Origin: WJKP01 sp964531215
Lineage (GTDB): Bacteria > Patescibacteriota > Patescibacteriia > CAIXNZ01
NCBI GenBank assembly: GCA_964531215.1
Contig: CAZHFK010000001.1
Coordinates: forward strand, 1 to 48,778
DNA length: 48,778 nt
Reading direction: 5' to 3'
Shown here piece after piece: positions 31,147-39,966 of the stretch. How positions within the stretch are numbered: the stretch's first letter is position 1; every line of letters begins with the position of its first letter. The notes beneath the pieces are model-generated. The model was not told the DNA's origin. It made no database searches and saw only the letters and a list, made by a program, of their open reading frames with translations. The translations under genes and the position numbers were made by a program.

Positions 31147-32421
31147 ATGATACAGAAAAAAGTTTTTTTACTGCTTTTGACCTTTTGCCTTGCCCTGACT
31201 TTTTCTTGCGGCAATGCCGAAGAACACGACGATGACGACGGTTCTGCCGGCGGGGGTGGCAATCTGCCACCGACCAATTTTCGTTTGATTTTTCAGTCAA
31301 ACAATCTTGGTGTCGGTGATATCCTGCACTGCGATGCTCCGGACCTGAACTGGGAGCCGGGCATTGAGTTTAACCAGAATCATCGGGCAGTCATCAATAC
31401 TGCTTCGATCGGCACTTATCTTTGCAATGTACAGTTGCAAAATAATGAATGGGTGGTCTATTCGTCCACCGACCATTTGTTTGGCGCCACAGTAACCAGC
31501 CAGCAAGGCGCTACCGTGCTGAGCACTTACCGTCTAACCGAAGAGGATATCGTCTCTAACGGTATTGGCGGCGGCAACTGGGAATTATGGCTGGCCGATA
31601 GCGGTATAGTGAGTGATTCCGGTGGCGGCGATACTGTTGATCCGGTTGATCCGCCGCCTGTCGAATGCGTTGATCCGGTTGTCAGTACTGAGCTGGAAGT
31701 GGTCATCAAAAGCTATGTCAATTTTGATTTTACGCCACGAGTTCGGTTTTCGGGTGACGGATTTACATCGCGGACAATGACTCGGTCGGCTCCCAACATG
31801 TACACTTACACATACACCGGGGTAGCCACGGACGACTTGTATACGATCAATTTTGAGGATCCGACAACCGGAGAATACCTCTATGACGAGAGCGGACCAA
31901 TGGGGCCGTATGTGGTGATTGTCAATGGTATTCAGGTCAGTGAAATGCTGGATGACGATATTAAGGTGATACTTGACCCTTGCGCCAATGTTATCACCTC
32001 AGTCGTTGACTTGACTTTCACTTTCCTGCCGTCTGACACTACTGCCTATGACGTTGACGTCATTTTTGGCCTGAATTCTTTTTTGGCTTATGGCATGAGC
32101 GCTGACGGCAGCCAGTGGACAACTACCATTTATGACGTGCCCCCCGGCCGTTACGAGTTCAATATCCGCTATCTGACCTCAACCGATCCTGATGTGGCTG
32201 CCTGGCCAGACCATGTCAACGGCGATGTAGCGGTCAATGGCACAGCCATGACCATCTATGATATGATCATTTACTCGGAAACCGTTCCCTGGAACGAACC
32301 GACCGGCACCCCGCTTTTGATGGTCAGAGCTGATTTCCTGATCGATGTTTACCCGGACGGCACTGTTGTCGGCGTGAACATGCGAGACGGAACAATCGGG
32401 ATTATTATCCCATTACCATAA
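31147..32421 (+). CDS. Cassette gene 8: lipoprotein with multiple beta domains
   Basis: 424 residues. Lipobox L-T-F-S-C near residue 21, acidic D-D-D-D then Gly-rich tether. Domain 1 (~45-158) closely follows cassette gene 7: I-L-H-C-D-A, N-W-E-P, Y-L-C-N-V, W-V-V-Y-S-S, G-G-G-N-W-E-L-W. After a D-P-V-D-P-P linker, two more divergent domains follow, with Y-T-I-N-F and V-V-I-V-N-G-I, then Y-E-F-N-I and V-A-V-N-G-T and D-V-Y-P-D-G. AAAGGAGG ribosome site. Last unit of the block; the next promoter drives the polysaccharide genes. Confidence 0.8.
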   Translation: MIQKKVFLLLLTFCLALTFSCGNAEEHDDDDGSAGGGGNLPPTNFRLIFQSNNLGVGDILHCDAPDLNWEPGIEFNQNHRAVINTASIGTYLCNVQLQNNEWVVYSSTDHLFGATVTSQQGATVLSTYRLTEEDIVSNGIGGGNWELWLADSGIVSDSGGGDTVDPVDPPPVECVDPVVSTELEVVIKSYVNFDFTPRVRFSGDGFTSRTMTRSAPNMYTYTYTGVATDDLYTINFEDPTTGEYLYDESGPMGPYVVIVNGIQVSEMLDDDIKVILDPCANVITSVVDLTFTFLPSDTTAYDVDVIFGLNSFLAYGMSADGSQWTTTIYDVPPGRYEFNIRYLTSTDPDVAAWPDHVNGDVAVNGTAMTIYDMIIYSETVPWNEPTGTPLLMVRADFLIDVYPDGTVVGVNMRDGTIGIIIPLP

Positions 32422-32434
32422 TTTCAATACCTTT

Positions 32435-32473
32435 TAAGCCCCCCATCTTTAATAAAGGTGCGGGGGCTTTTTT
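32435..32473 (+). terminator. Terminator of cassette gene 8
   Basis: AAGCCCCC / GGGGGCTT with an inner CATCTTT..AAAGGTG stem, T6. Confidence 0.88.
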
Positions 32474-32475
32474 AT

Positions 32476-32504
32476 TTGACAAAATTTAAAAAATATGTTA
32501 AAAT
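32476..32504 (+). promoter_or_regulatory. Promoter of the right-hand polysaccharide operon
   Basis: TTGACA, 17 bases, TGT-TAAAAT. Same architecture as the cassette promoters, but the gene behind it has no strong ribosome site. Confidence 0.8.
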
Positions 32505-32570
32505 TTAAGTATAATTTAAACTAAAATAAGCAAAAATTGCCAAAATTTATTTTGGTGAAAATTTTTAATT

Positions 32571-33947
32571 ATGACAGTTTCATTTAATAAAAATTTTGGG
32601 TTGTTATTGATTTTATCAGCTTTATTAACTGCCGGCTTTACCATAACCAGTGAGTTGTCTTGGTATTTGGCTGCCGGATTATTTTTGATTTTGCTGATTA
32701 TATTTTTTATTAAATACCCGGAAATAGGTATTTATTTGATTGCTTTTTTGTTTCCGTTTAATTATTTTGAATTTGTTTACGGCAGTATTAACGTGCCTTA
32801 TGTGGATTTGATTGCTTTAATTTTATTTATTGCCTGGGGTCTAAAAAGAGTTTATTTGTATTTTGAAAAAGGCCAGAAAATAAATTTAAAAAACTGGCCA
32901 GCCTGGTTTTTTATGCTGGGTTTTGTTCTGGTTTGTCTTGCTTCATTGGTTAATGTGGAAAGAGCTTCATTGTTTTTTTCCATTAAATATCTTTTAAGAC
33001 CGGTTATTTTCTTTTATTTAATGTATGTTATACTGCCTTTTAATATAATTGATAACCTAAAAAAGCTTTTTACTACTTTTAAAGCCATGTTTGCGGTTGG
33101 TATCGGTATTTCTTTGATGGGGATCTGGTCATTGGTTTTTCCGCCGGTTGAAGGCTTGCGCCGAGCCATACCAATTTCAATTTTTGGCACTTATCCTTTG
33201 GGTACCAACCATAATTTGTTGGCTGAAGTTTTTGTCAGTTTGATCCCGATTGCTTTGATTTTATTTTGGCAGGAAAAAGACGTTTTACTGAAAAATATTT
33301 ATTTATTAGGCGCTTTTTTAATGATCGGTGTTAATTTATTGACTTTATCCAGGGGCGGCTGGCTGGCTTTGGGCATTGAATTATTGGTTTTAGCCGCTTT
33401 AAAATACGGCCGGGAAATAAAAAAAGTTTTTGCTTCTTATATTACTTATATTATTTTATTTTTATTAATGCCGGCTTTTTATTTAATGTATCAATTAATG
33501 ACTTCGGCAATAGTGACCAGTTCCAGTTTAGCCAGATTAAAATTAATTGAAATCAGCTGGATTTTATTTCAAGAACATCCTTTCTTGGGCAGCGGTATAG
33601 GTTCTTTTACTAATATCTTATGGCAATTTAACTGGTATATTATTGAATACGGGGGAGTAACCGATGCTCATGGTTTGGCTTTTAAAATAATCGCTGAAAC
33701 AGGCGCTTTGGGTCTTTTAAGCTTTTCAGCTTTATTGGCGTATATTTTATTTGTTTTATTTAAAGGTTATAATCAAAGTAAGCCAACACAGTATTCTTGG
33801 TTAGTTTTGGGGTGTTTAATGGCTGTGATCGGCAGTTTAACTTTTCAAATTTTTGGAACAGGTTATTTTTTGGCTAAATTATGGTTGCCGATCGGCTTGG
33901 CTTTGACAAGTTTAAAATTAACCAATACTTATTTTATCAAAAAATAA
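32571..33947 (+). CDS. O-antigen ligase / polymerase family membrane protein
   Basis: 458 residues, about eleven to twelve TM helices, Wzy_C/O-antigen ligase layout. L-S-R-G-G-W-L-A near 260 and the large periplasm-side loop with H-P-F-L-G-S-G-I-G-S-F near 340, then D-A-H-G-L-A-F-K near 363, are family features. It would polymerise or transfer a glycan at the outer face of the membrane. First gene of a four-gene run with 4-base or overlapping junctions; its Wzz-like partner is at 22134. Confidence 0.85.
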   Translation: MTVSFNKNFGLLLILSALLTAGFTITSELSWYLAAGLFLILLIIFFIKYPEIGIYLIAFLFPFNYFEFVYGSINVPYVDLIALILFIAWGLKRVYLYFEKGQKINLKNWPAWFFMLGFVLVCLASLVNVERASLFFSIKYLLRPVIFFYLMYVILPFNIIDNLKKLFTTFKAMFAVGIGISLMGIWSLVFPPVEGLRRAIPISIFGTYPLGTNHNLLAEVFVSLIPIALILFWQEKDVLLKNIYLLGAFLMIGVNLLTLSRGGWLALGIELLVLAALKYGREIKKVFASYITYIILFLLMPAFYLMYQLMTSAIVTSSSLARLKLIEISWILFQEHPFLGSGIGSFTNILWQFNWYIIEYGGVTDAHGLAFKIIAETGALGLLSFSALLAYILFVLFKGYNQSKPTQYSWLVLGCLMAVIGSLTFQIFGTGYFLAKLWLPIGLALTSLKLTNTYFIKK

Positions 33948-33951
33948 ATTT

Positions 33952-35049
33952 ATGGCAGAAAAAATAAAAATAGTTTATTTAATAGATACTTTTTACATTG
34001 GTGGCGCTGAAAGGCTTTTATTGGATATTTGTAAAAATATTGATAAAAATAAATTTGAAGTTCATGTTGCGGCTGTTGTTTGCGGCGGATCTTTGGAACA
34101 AGAATTTCGCCAGCTGGATGTTAATGTTGAGGTTTTTAATAAAAAATCAAAATTGGGCTTTGGCTTAATTAAACAGCTGGCAGCTTATTTAAAAGAGATC
34201 CAGCCACAGATTGTGCATACTCATTTATTTGGCGCTGATACTTGGGGCCGATTGGCTGCTATTTTTAGCCGGGTGCCGATTATTATCAGTACTGAACATA
34301 ATATTAATTTAAATGAAAATTGGCTAAAGAAATTTTTAAAATTTATTTTAGCTTGTTTTACCACTAAAATCATTGCTGTTTCCCAAGGAGTTAAAGATTA
34401 TTCGGTTAAAATTGAAAAAATCAAGCCGCAAAAAATTGAAGTTATTTATAACGGGATTGATTTGGCAAAATTTAATTATCGCGGTTATCAGGCTTTAAAA
34501 CCCGCTCAGTCAATTAAAGCCGTGGTTATGGCTCGTTTGGAAAAACAAAAAGGGCATCAATATTTAATTAAAGCTTTGCCTTTAATTATCAAACAATATC
34601 CTAATTTTAAATTGTATGTTGTTGGCTCGGGCAGTTTGGAAGATAAACTTAAAAAACAGGTTGAGCAGTTAAATTTGCAGTCCAATGTAATTTTTAAAGG
34701 AAAAAGCGCCACGCCTGAAAAGATTTTACAGCAAATGGATTTGTTTATTTTACCCTCGGTTTGGGAAGGCTTGGGCATTGCCATTTTGGAAGCCCAGGCT
34801 GTTGGCTTGCCGGTCTTAGCCGGTAATGTACCGGGACTTGATGAAATTATTGAATCAGGTCAAACCGGCTTATTGTTTGAACCTAAAAATTCTGGCGCGA
34901 TTTCTAAAAAAGTCAAAGAATTGCTATCACAGCCCGAATTAGCCGAACAAATGGTTAAACAGGCCAGAGAACAAGTAGAAAACAAGTTTTCTTTAGAGCA
35001 AATGGTTAATAATTATACTGATTTATACTTAAATTTACTTAAAAAATGA
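33952..35049 (+). CDS. GT4 family glycosyltransferase
   Basis: 365 residues, two Rossmann domains (GT-B fold). N-domain has G-G-A-E-R-L-L near 17; C-domain has G-S-G-S-L near 224 and E-G-L-G-I-A-I-L-E-A-Q-A near 272, the E-x7-E sugar-nucleotide motif. A cytoplasmic retaining transferase for a surface glycan; the sugar cannot be predicted. 4 bases after the ligase gene, and overlaps the next gene by ATGA. Confidence 0.92.
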   Translation: MAEKIKIVYLIDTFYIGGAERLLLDICKNIDKNKFEVHVAAVVCGGSLEQEFRQLDVNVEVFNKKSKLGFGLIKQLAAYLKEIQPQIVHTHLFGADTWGRLAAIFSRVPIIISTEHNINLNENWLKKFLKFILACFTTKIIAVSQGVKDYSVKIEKIKPQKIEVIYNGIDLAKFNYRGYQALKPAQSIKAVVMARLEKQKGHQYLIKALPLIIKQYPNFKLYVVGSGSLEDKLKKQVEQLNLQSNVIFKGKSATPEKILQQMDLFILPSVWEGLGIAILEAQAVGLPVLAGNVPGLDEIIESGQTGLLFEPKNSGAISKKVKELLSQPELAEQMVKQAREQVENKFSLEQMVNNYTDLYLNLLKK

Positions 35050-35771
35050 CTAAAACCTGGCAAAATTTATACGAAAAAACAAAACCGATTTTAGATAATC
35101 ATTATCCTGGTTATGAATCAGCCAAAGATTATGCCAAACAATTTTTAAATAATAATTTGCAGCAAGGCGATGTTGTTTTGGATTTGGGGTGCGGTGTTCA
35201 TAGCGAGGATTTTGCAGCTGTTAAGCATAAAATAAAATTGGTAGGCGTTGATTTTGATGAGCAGTCAGGCCAAGCCAACCGGCTTTTAGATGAATTTAAA
35301 CAAGCTGATTTAAACAAGACACTGCCATTTAATGATAACAGTTTTGATGTAGTTTATTCGCGTTTTGTGATTGAACATTTGCAAAATCCGACTCAAACTT
35401 ATCAGGAAGTTTGCCGAGTTTTAAAACCGGGGGGGTATTTTATAATTTTAACGCCGAATTTATACAATAAACTGATTTTTTTTAGTAAAATTTTACCGAT
35501 CAGCTTGCATAAGATTTTACGGGCTAAATTAACAGGCGTTAAAGAGGAAGAAGTTTTTCCGACTTATTATCGTTCCAATCGTCCGGCTAAAATTAAAAAA
35601 CAGTTAAAACACAGTGGTTTTAAAAATATTAAAATAATTAAAAAAGGCGGTATGTTTGAATATTTTATGGCTAATAAATTTTTGTTTATTTTAATGATTT
35701 ATTGGGAAAAATTAACCGATTATATTTTTAAGTTCAGCAAATTGCATTTAATTATTATTTGTCAAAAATAA
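35046..35771 (+). CDS. SAM-dependent methyltransferase
   Basis: 241 residues. Class I fold: motif I V-L-D-L-G-C-G near 43-49, acidic end of strand 2 V-D-F-D near 66, D-V-V-Y-S-R-F-V-I-E-H-L near 99, then L-K-P-G-G-Y-F near 126. The start overlaps the preceding stop (ATGA), indicating coupling. Probably methylates a sugar or lipid-linked intermediate of the glycan; the target is unproven. Confidence 0.88.
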   Translation: MTKTWQNLYEKTKPILDNHYPGYESAKDYAKQFLNNNLQQGDVVLDLGCGVHSEDFAAVKHKIKLVGVDFDEQSGQANRLLDEFKQADLNKTLPFNDNSFDVVYSRFVIEHLQNPTQTYQEVCRVLKPGGYFIILTPNLYNKLIFFSKILPISLHKILRAKLTGVKEEEVFPTYYRSNRPAKIKKQLKHSGFKNIKIIKKGGMFEYFMANKFLFILMIYWEKLTDYIFKFSKLHLIIICQK

Positions 35772-35773
35772 TT

Positions 35774-36994
35774 ATGAAAATTTTACAAATTAACAAATTT
35801 TTTTATAAACGAGGCGGGGCAGAAGCGTATATGCTGGCTTTAAGCAATATGTTAAGACAGCAAGGCCATCAAGTGCTTGAATTTGCCATGCATCATCCTG
35901 ATAATCTGGAATCACCTTATAGTGATTATTTTGTTAAACATCTTGATTTTCAAAAAAGGCAAGGGTTTTTTAGTGATTTGAAAAAATCAGCGCATTTGCT
36001 TTATTCTTGGGAAGCCTCTCGTAAATTGGAAAAATTAATAAAAAAAGAAAAACCAGATATCGCTCATTTGCATAATTTTTATTTTCAATTAACCCCGTCA
36101 ATTTTAAAAGTTTTAAAAAAACATAATATTCCCATGGTTTGGACCATGCATGATTATAAGCTGATTTGCCCGAATTACCGTTTATTTACGCAAGGCCGGG
36201 TTTGTGAACGTTGTAAAGTCCATAAATATTATAATTGTTTTACATATAAATGCCTGCAAAATAAGTCCTCTTACAGTTTTTTGGTTATGCTGGAAACATA
36301 TTTGCATAATTTGGTTTTGAAAAGTTATGATCAGATTGACCTGTATATTTCGCCCAGCCGGTTTTTACAGGCTAAAGTGGCGCAATGGGGGATTAATCAG
36401 GAGAAAGTCAGCCAAATTTATAATTTTATTAATTTAAAAGAGTTTGAGCCCGATTATACTCCCGGGCAATATTTGCTTTATTTTGGCCGCTTAGCCGAAG
36501 AAAAAGGGCTTTTATTGCTATTGCAAGCTTTGCGTGAAATGCCGGAACTTAATTTGAAAATAGTTGGTGACGGGCCGCAAAAACAGTTATTAGCCGAATA
36601 TATCAAAGAATATAATGTTAATAATGTGCAATTAATCGGCCATACCACTGGTGATAAATTAAATGATTTGATTAAAAAAGCCAGGTTTGTTGTTTTACCT
36701 TCAATTTGGTATGAAAATAACCCGATTTCTGTTTTGGAAGCTTTTGCCTTGGGCAAACCGGTTATTGCTTCTGATTTAGGCGGTTTGCCTGAATTGGTCA
36801 AGCCCGGCCAAACCGGTTTTATTTTTAAAGCCAATGATTTGACTGATATGAAAAGCCAGATTAGTCAAAATTATAATAATCTTGAGCAAATCAGCCAAAT
36901 GGGCAGACAGGCTCGTTTATTTGTTGAAAAAAACTGTACTCCGCACAAACATTATCAGCAAATTGAAAATATTTATGAAAAATTAAAAAAATAA
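35774..36994 (+). CDS. GT4 family glycosyltransferase
   Basis: 406 residues from the ATG at 35774 (M-K-I-L-Q-I-N-K); the TTG at 35759 would overlap the previous gene and lacks support. GT-B fold: K-R-G-G-A-E-A-Y near 12, H-L-H-N-F-Y-F near 97, a Cys-rich insert C-E-R-C-K-V-H-K-Y-Y-N-C near 143 seen in a subset of GT4 enzymes, G-R-L-A-E-E-K-G near 237, E-N-N-P-I-S-V-L-E-A near 315. Last gene of the ligase operon. Confidence 0.92.
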   Translation: MKILQINKFFYKRGGAEAYMLALSNMLRQQGHQVLEFAMHHPDNLESPYSDYFVKHLDFQKRQGFFSDLKKSAHLLYSWEASRKLEKLIKKEKPDIAHLHNFYFQLTPSILKVLKKHNIPMVWTMHDYKLICPNYRLFTQGRVCERCKVHKYYNCFTYKCLQNKSSYSFLVMLETYLHNLVLKSYDQIDLYISPSRFLQAKVAQWGINQEKVSQIYNFINLKEFEPDYTPGQYLLYFGRLAEEKGLLLLLQALREMPELNLKIVGDGPQKQLLAEYIKEYNVNNVQLIGHTTGDKLNDLIKKARFVVLPSIWYENNPISVLEAFALGKPVIASDLGGLPELVKPGQTGFIFKANDLTDMKSQISQNYNNLEQISQMGRQARLFVEKNCTPHKHYQQIENIYEKLKK

Positions 36995-37096
36995 TTGACT
37001 TTTATTGGGCAGATTGCTAATTTTAAAGTATAAGTGTTTAGTTTTTTAAGCTCTAAAAAAAGGGGGATTAGCTCCTATTTTTATTGGCAAAAAAAC

Positions 37097-37125
37097 TTGA
37101 CAAAAATACTTTAATATGCTATTCT
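37097..37125 (+). promoter_or_regulatory. Promoter of the last glycosyltransferase
   Basis: TTGACA, 17 bases, TGC-TATTCT. Confidence 0.75.
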
Positions 37126-37164
37126 ATAATATCGCTTTAAAAAAGCTAAATTTATAGAAAAATT

Positions 37165-38325
37165 ATGAAAATATACTTTATTGGACAAAAAGGAATACCG
37201 GGCATCTACGGCGGTGTTGAACGCCACGTAGAAGAATTAGCAACTCGTTTAGTCAGAGAAGGCAACGAGGTTTTTGTCTATTGCCGAAATCATTATACGC
37301 CTGAAAAGTTAAAAGAATATAAAGGTGTTAAGTTAATTCATTTGCCAACCATTAAAACCAAATATTTGGATGCTATTACTCATACTTTTTTAGCCAGTTT
37401 GGATGTTTTAAGACGTGATGCCGATATTATTCATTATCAGGCGATTGGCCCGTCTTCTTTACTTTGGATTCCCAAATTATTAAAAAGACAGGCTAAAGTT
37501 TTTTCTACTTTTCATTGTGATGACAGGCAACACCAAAAATGGGGATTTGGGGCCAGAAAATATTTAGGCTTAGGCGCTTATGTTTCAGCCAAATGGCCTG
37601 ATTGCACTATTGGTGTTTCACAAGCTTTATGTAATATTCATGGTCATGAATTCAAATCCGAATTGGAATATATTCCTAATGGTGTGCCGGTTTCGCACAA
37701 AATTGCGCCAAAAGCAATTACTGAAAATTGGGGACTTAATGGCAATGATTATATTTTGGCAGTTTCTCGTTTGATTAAGCACAAAGGTTTGCATCATTTG
37801 ATTGAAGCATATAATGTTTTGGATAATGTCAATAAAAAATTAGTCATTGTCGGTGATACCGGTTATACAGATGGTTATTTGAAGTATTTGCAAGATTTGG
37901 CCGGTAATAATCCCAATATTATTTTTACCGGCAATCAAACCGGTCAAGAATTGGCTGAATTATATTCAAACGCTTATTTATTTGTTCAGCCGTCTGAAGC
38001 CGAAGGTTTTTCCATTGCTTTGCTGGAAGCCATGAGTTATGGTAAAGCGGTTTTATGCAGTGATATCGCGCCGAATAAAGAAGCCGTAGCTGATCTTGGT
38101 TTTATATTTAGAAACAAAGATGTTAATGATTTAAGCCGGTCTTTGGCTTATTTATTGGCTAGTCCCGAAGTTGTTGAATCAGCCGGCCAAAAATTACAAA
38201 ATAGAGTTTATACGGAATATAATTGGGATAAGATTACCCAAAAAACAATGGAGCTTTATAAATCTGTTTTGGGCATGGCTAAAGCTAAAGAATCGGTTCA
38301 GCCGATTAAAGTGGAATCAGCTTAA
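37165..38325 (+). CDS. GT4 glycosyltransferase, DUF1972-type N-terminus
   Basis: 386 residues. The N-terminus F-I-G-Q-K-G-I-P-G-I-Y-G-G-V-E-R-H is the hallmark of the DUF1972/rhamnosyltransferase-like subgroup. The C-domain has V-S-R-L-I-K-H-K-G near 198 and E-A-E-G-F-S-I-A-L-L-E-A near 277. Probably an early or branching transferase of the same surface glycan. Own promoter and a strong terminator. Confidence 0.92.
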   Translation: MKIYFIGQKGIPGIYGGVERHVEELATRLVREGNEVFVYCRNHYTPEKLKEYKGVKLIHLPTIKTKYLDAITHTFLASLDVLRRDADIIHYQAIGPSSLLWIPKLLKRQAKVFSTFHCDDRQHQKWGFGARKYLGLGAYVSAKWPDCTIGVSQALCNIHGHEFKSELEYIPNGVPVSHKIAPKAITENWGLNGNDYILAVSRLIKHKGLHHLIEAYNVLDNVNKKLVIVGDTGYTDGYLKYLQDLAGNNPNIIFTGNQTGQELAELYSNAYLFVQPSEAEGFSIALLEAMSYGKAVLCSDIAPNKEAVADLGFIFRNKDVNDLSRSLAYLLASPEVVESAGQKLQNRVYTEYNWDKITQKTMELYKSVLGMAKAKESVQPIKVESA

Positions 38326-38349
38326 TATTTTACTCTTTCTTACATATTA

Positions 38350-38384
38350 AAAGTCCCGCACCTTTTTAAAAGGTGCGGGACTTT
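38350..38384. terminator. Bidirectional terminator
   Basis: AAAGTCCCGCACCTTTT and its exact complement (17 bp, tiny loop), with T/A tracts on both sides. It serves the glycosyltransferase (+) and the convergent HTH gene (-). Confidence 0.92.
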
Positions 38385-38400
38385 GTTTTATAAATAATTT

Positions 38401-38685
38401 TTAATCCTCACTTAAAATCGTTTTGGGGTTAGGGGAGTAGAGTTTATTATTGATTTTCCAAGTATCAACATATTGGCCAAGGCCGTATTTATTATTTTTA
38501 TTTTTAATGGTTGTTTTTTTCTGTGACCATTTAAGTAAACTGTCAAAATTTATTTTATACCTGCCTCGGACCACAACATAGCGGATTTCTTGATTTTTAA
38601 TAGCCCGTCTGATTGTTTTTTGATCAACTCCGAATAATTTACCGGCTTCGGAAACAGATAGTCTGATTAGATTAAAATTGGTCAT
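38401..38685 (-). CDS. Excisionase/MerR-type HTH DNA-binding protein
   Basis: 94 residues. The N-terminal winged helix-turn-helix (L-S-V-S-E-A-G-K-L-F-G-V-D-Q-K-T-I-R-R-A-I near 8-28, wing R-Y-V-V-V-R-G-R-Y-K-I) matches the HTH_17/excisionase class. The C-terminal ~40 residues are polar, with an N-K-L-Y-S-P-N segment. It may be a local repressor or a leftover of a mobile element; no integrase is nearby. Confidence 0.75.
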   Translation of the reverse strand: MTNFNLIRLSVSEAGKLFGVDQKTIRRAIKNQEIRYVVVRGRYKINFDSLLKWSQKKTTIKNKNNKYGLGQYVDTWKINNKLYSPNPKTILSED

Positions 38686-38750
38686 ATAATTTAAATTATT
38701 TTTAATTTTGACTAGAATAATGTAGACAAATTAAGTATATCAATAAAATA

Positions 38751-38777
38751 AAAAAATGCCAAATTTGGGCATTTTTT
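38751..38777 (-). terminator. Terminator of the radical SAM gene
   Basis: AAAAATGCC / GGCATTTTT stem with A/T tracts; on the minus strand it follows the radical SAM gene by ~20 bases. Confidence 0.75.
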
Positions 38778-38797
38778 GTTTTATATTTAGTAAATTC

Positions 38798-39820
38798 TTA
38801 GTCAGGTGATTGCATTTTTCGTTGTTTTTGAAATTCCGGACAAGTCAGGCAAGGAATATCTTTCATAGCCGGATCATAAGGCAGATCAGGGCCTTTTTGA
38901 AACAATTGACGCGAGAATTTATAATATTGATTATTCCAAATTTCCGCTAAATCCTGCTTTAAAATATTACCATAAGAAAAGCGGTCAAAATCACGGCCAC
39001 AGCAAGGATAAACACTGCCGTCCGGCCTGATCATCATGCCCAAATAAAGCCAAAAACAAGTTTTATTTGTTTGTTTGGGCCGGTTTTTATCAATACCTGT
39101 TTCCGGTGTATTAAACCCCAGATTTTCCTGCCTGTAAGTAATATGATCAACCCGGTTATCTTTAAGAAATTTATTGATTAAAGGCAATTCTTTTTTTACA
39201 TGATCAAATAAGACAACCTGTACATCAACAAGCGGATATTTGGCTTGGTGTTCGTGTTTATAGCGCATTACGTCTTTAATGCTTTGTTTGACTCTTTCCA
39301 CATCACCGCCAACCCGGTATTTAACATAATTTTCTTGAGTAAAGCCGTCCAAACACGGTTCCAGGACAGTTAACCGGCTGTCAAATAATTGCCGTAAATG
39401 TTCTTTTTGAAAAAGATTAAAATTAGTACTGATCAAGGTGCTGATTTTGTTATCAGAAGCGTATTTGATCATTTTATAAATATCACGATTAAGCAATGGT
39501 TCACCCATATCATATAAAGATGTTCTTAAGGCGACCGGCTTGATTTTATCAACCATAGTTTTAAAATCAGGCAAATCCATTAGCCGTTTTTCTTGGGTTT
39601 GGACTTTTGGGGTATTACAGCTGACACAGCGTAAATTGCACAAAGAACAAGGCTCTATTCTGTAAATAAAAGGCCGGCTAAAACATTTAGCGCTTTTTAG
39701 TTTCATTTCAATCAAAGCCAGCAAAGCATTAACAGCTTTTTTAATAGTTAAAAAAGGCATCAAGGTTTTAAAATGCCGTTTAATATATAAACTTAAATTG
39801 TTATAAGAAGTTAGTATCAT
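38798..39820 (-). CDS. Radical SAM protein with SPASM-type C-terminus
   Basis: 340 residues. The CxxxCxxC cluster motif is C-N-L-R-C-V-S-C near 62-69 and binds the SAM [4Fe-4S] centre. G-E-P-L near 107 is the SAM-binding motif. The C-terminal ~90 residues hold C-F-W-L, P-D-G-S-V-Y-P-C-C-G-R-D and C-L-T-C-P-E, a SPASM-like auxiliary cluster region. Such enzymes modify peptides, lipids or sugars; the substrate is unknown. TATTAT is 7 nt before the ATG, so the mRNA is leaderless. Confidence 0.88.
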   Translation of the reverse strand: MILTSYNNLSLYIKRHFKTLMPFLTIKKAVNALLALIEMKLKSAKCFSRPFIYRIEPCSLCNLRCVSCNTPKVQTQEKRLMDLPDFKTMVDKIKPVALRTSLYDMGEPLLNRDIYKMIKYASDNKISTLISTNFNLFQKEHLRQLFDSRLTVLEPCLDGFTQENYVKYRVGGDVERVKQSIKDVMRYKHEHQAKYPLVDVQVVLFDHVKKELPLINKFLKDNRVDHITYRQENLGFNTPETGIDKNRPKQTNKTCFWLYLGMMIRPDGSVYPCCGRDFDRFSYGNILKQDLAEIWNNQYYKFSRQLFQKGPDLPYDPAMKDIPCLTCPEFQKQRKMQSPD

Positions 39821-39827
39821 ATCTTAT

Positions 39828-39856
39828 ATAATAACATTTTTAGAATTAAAAGTCAA
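39828..39856 (-). promoter_or_regulatory. Promoter of the radical SAM gene
   Basis: Minus strand TTGACT (complement of 39851-39856), 17 bases, TATTAT (complement of 39828-39833), 7 nt from the ATG. Confidence 0.75.
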
Positions 39857-39930
39857 TGCTTGACTTTTAAACAATAAGCTGACAAAATTTATAATAAATA
39901 AGTTAATAATTATTATTAAGCCATTTACCC

Positions 39931-39958
39931 TTGCTTAGTTATCTATAAATGTTATAAT
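39931..39958 (+). promoter_or_regulatory. Possible housekeeping promoter of the sigma gene
   Basis: TTGCTT, 16 bases, TATAAT; it would give a ~35-nt 5' UTR. Confidence 0.5.
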
Positions 39959-39966
39959 AGTCTAAC

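Noticed and set aside
38401..38685. Prophage or integrative element signalled by the excisionase-like HTH protein
   Set aside because: No integrase, structural or replication genes nearby; small HTH_17 proteins are common as lone genes.
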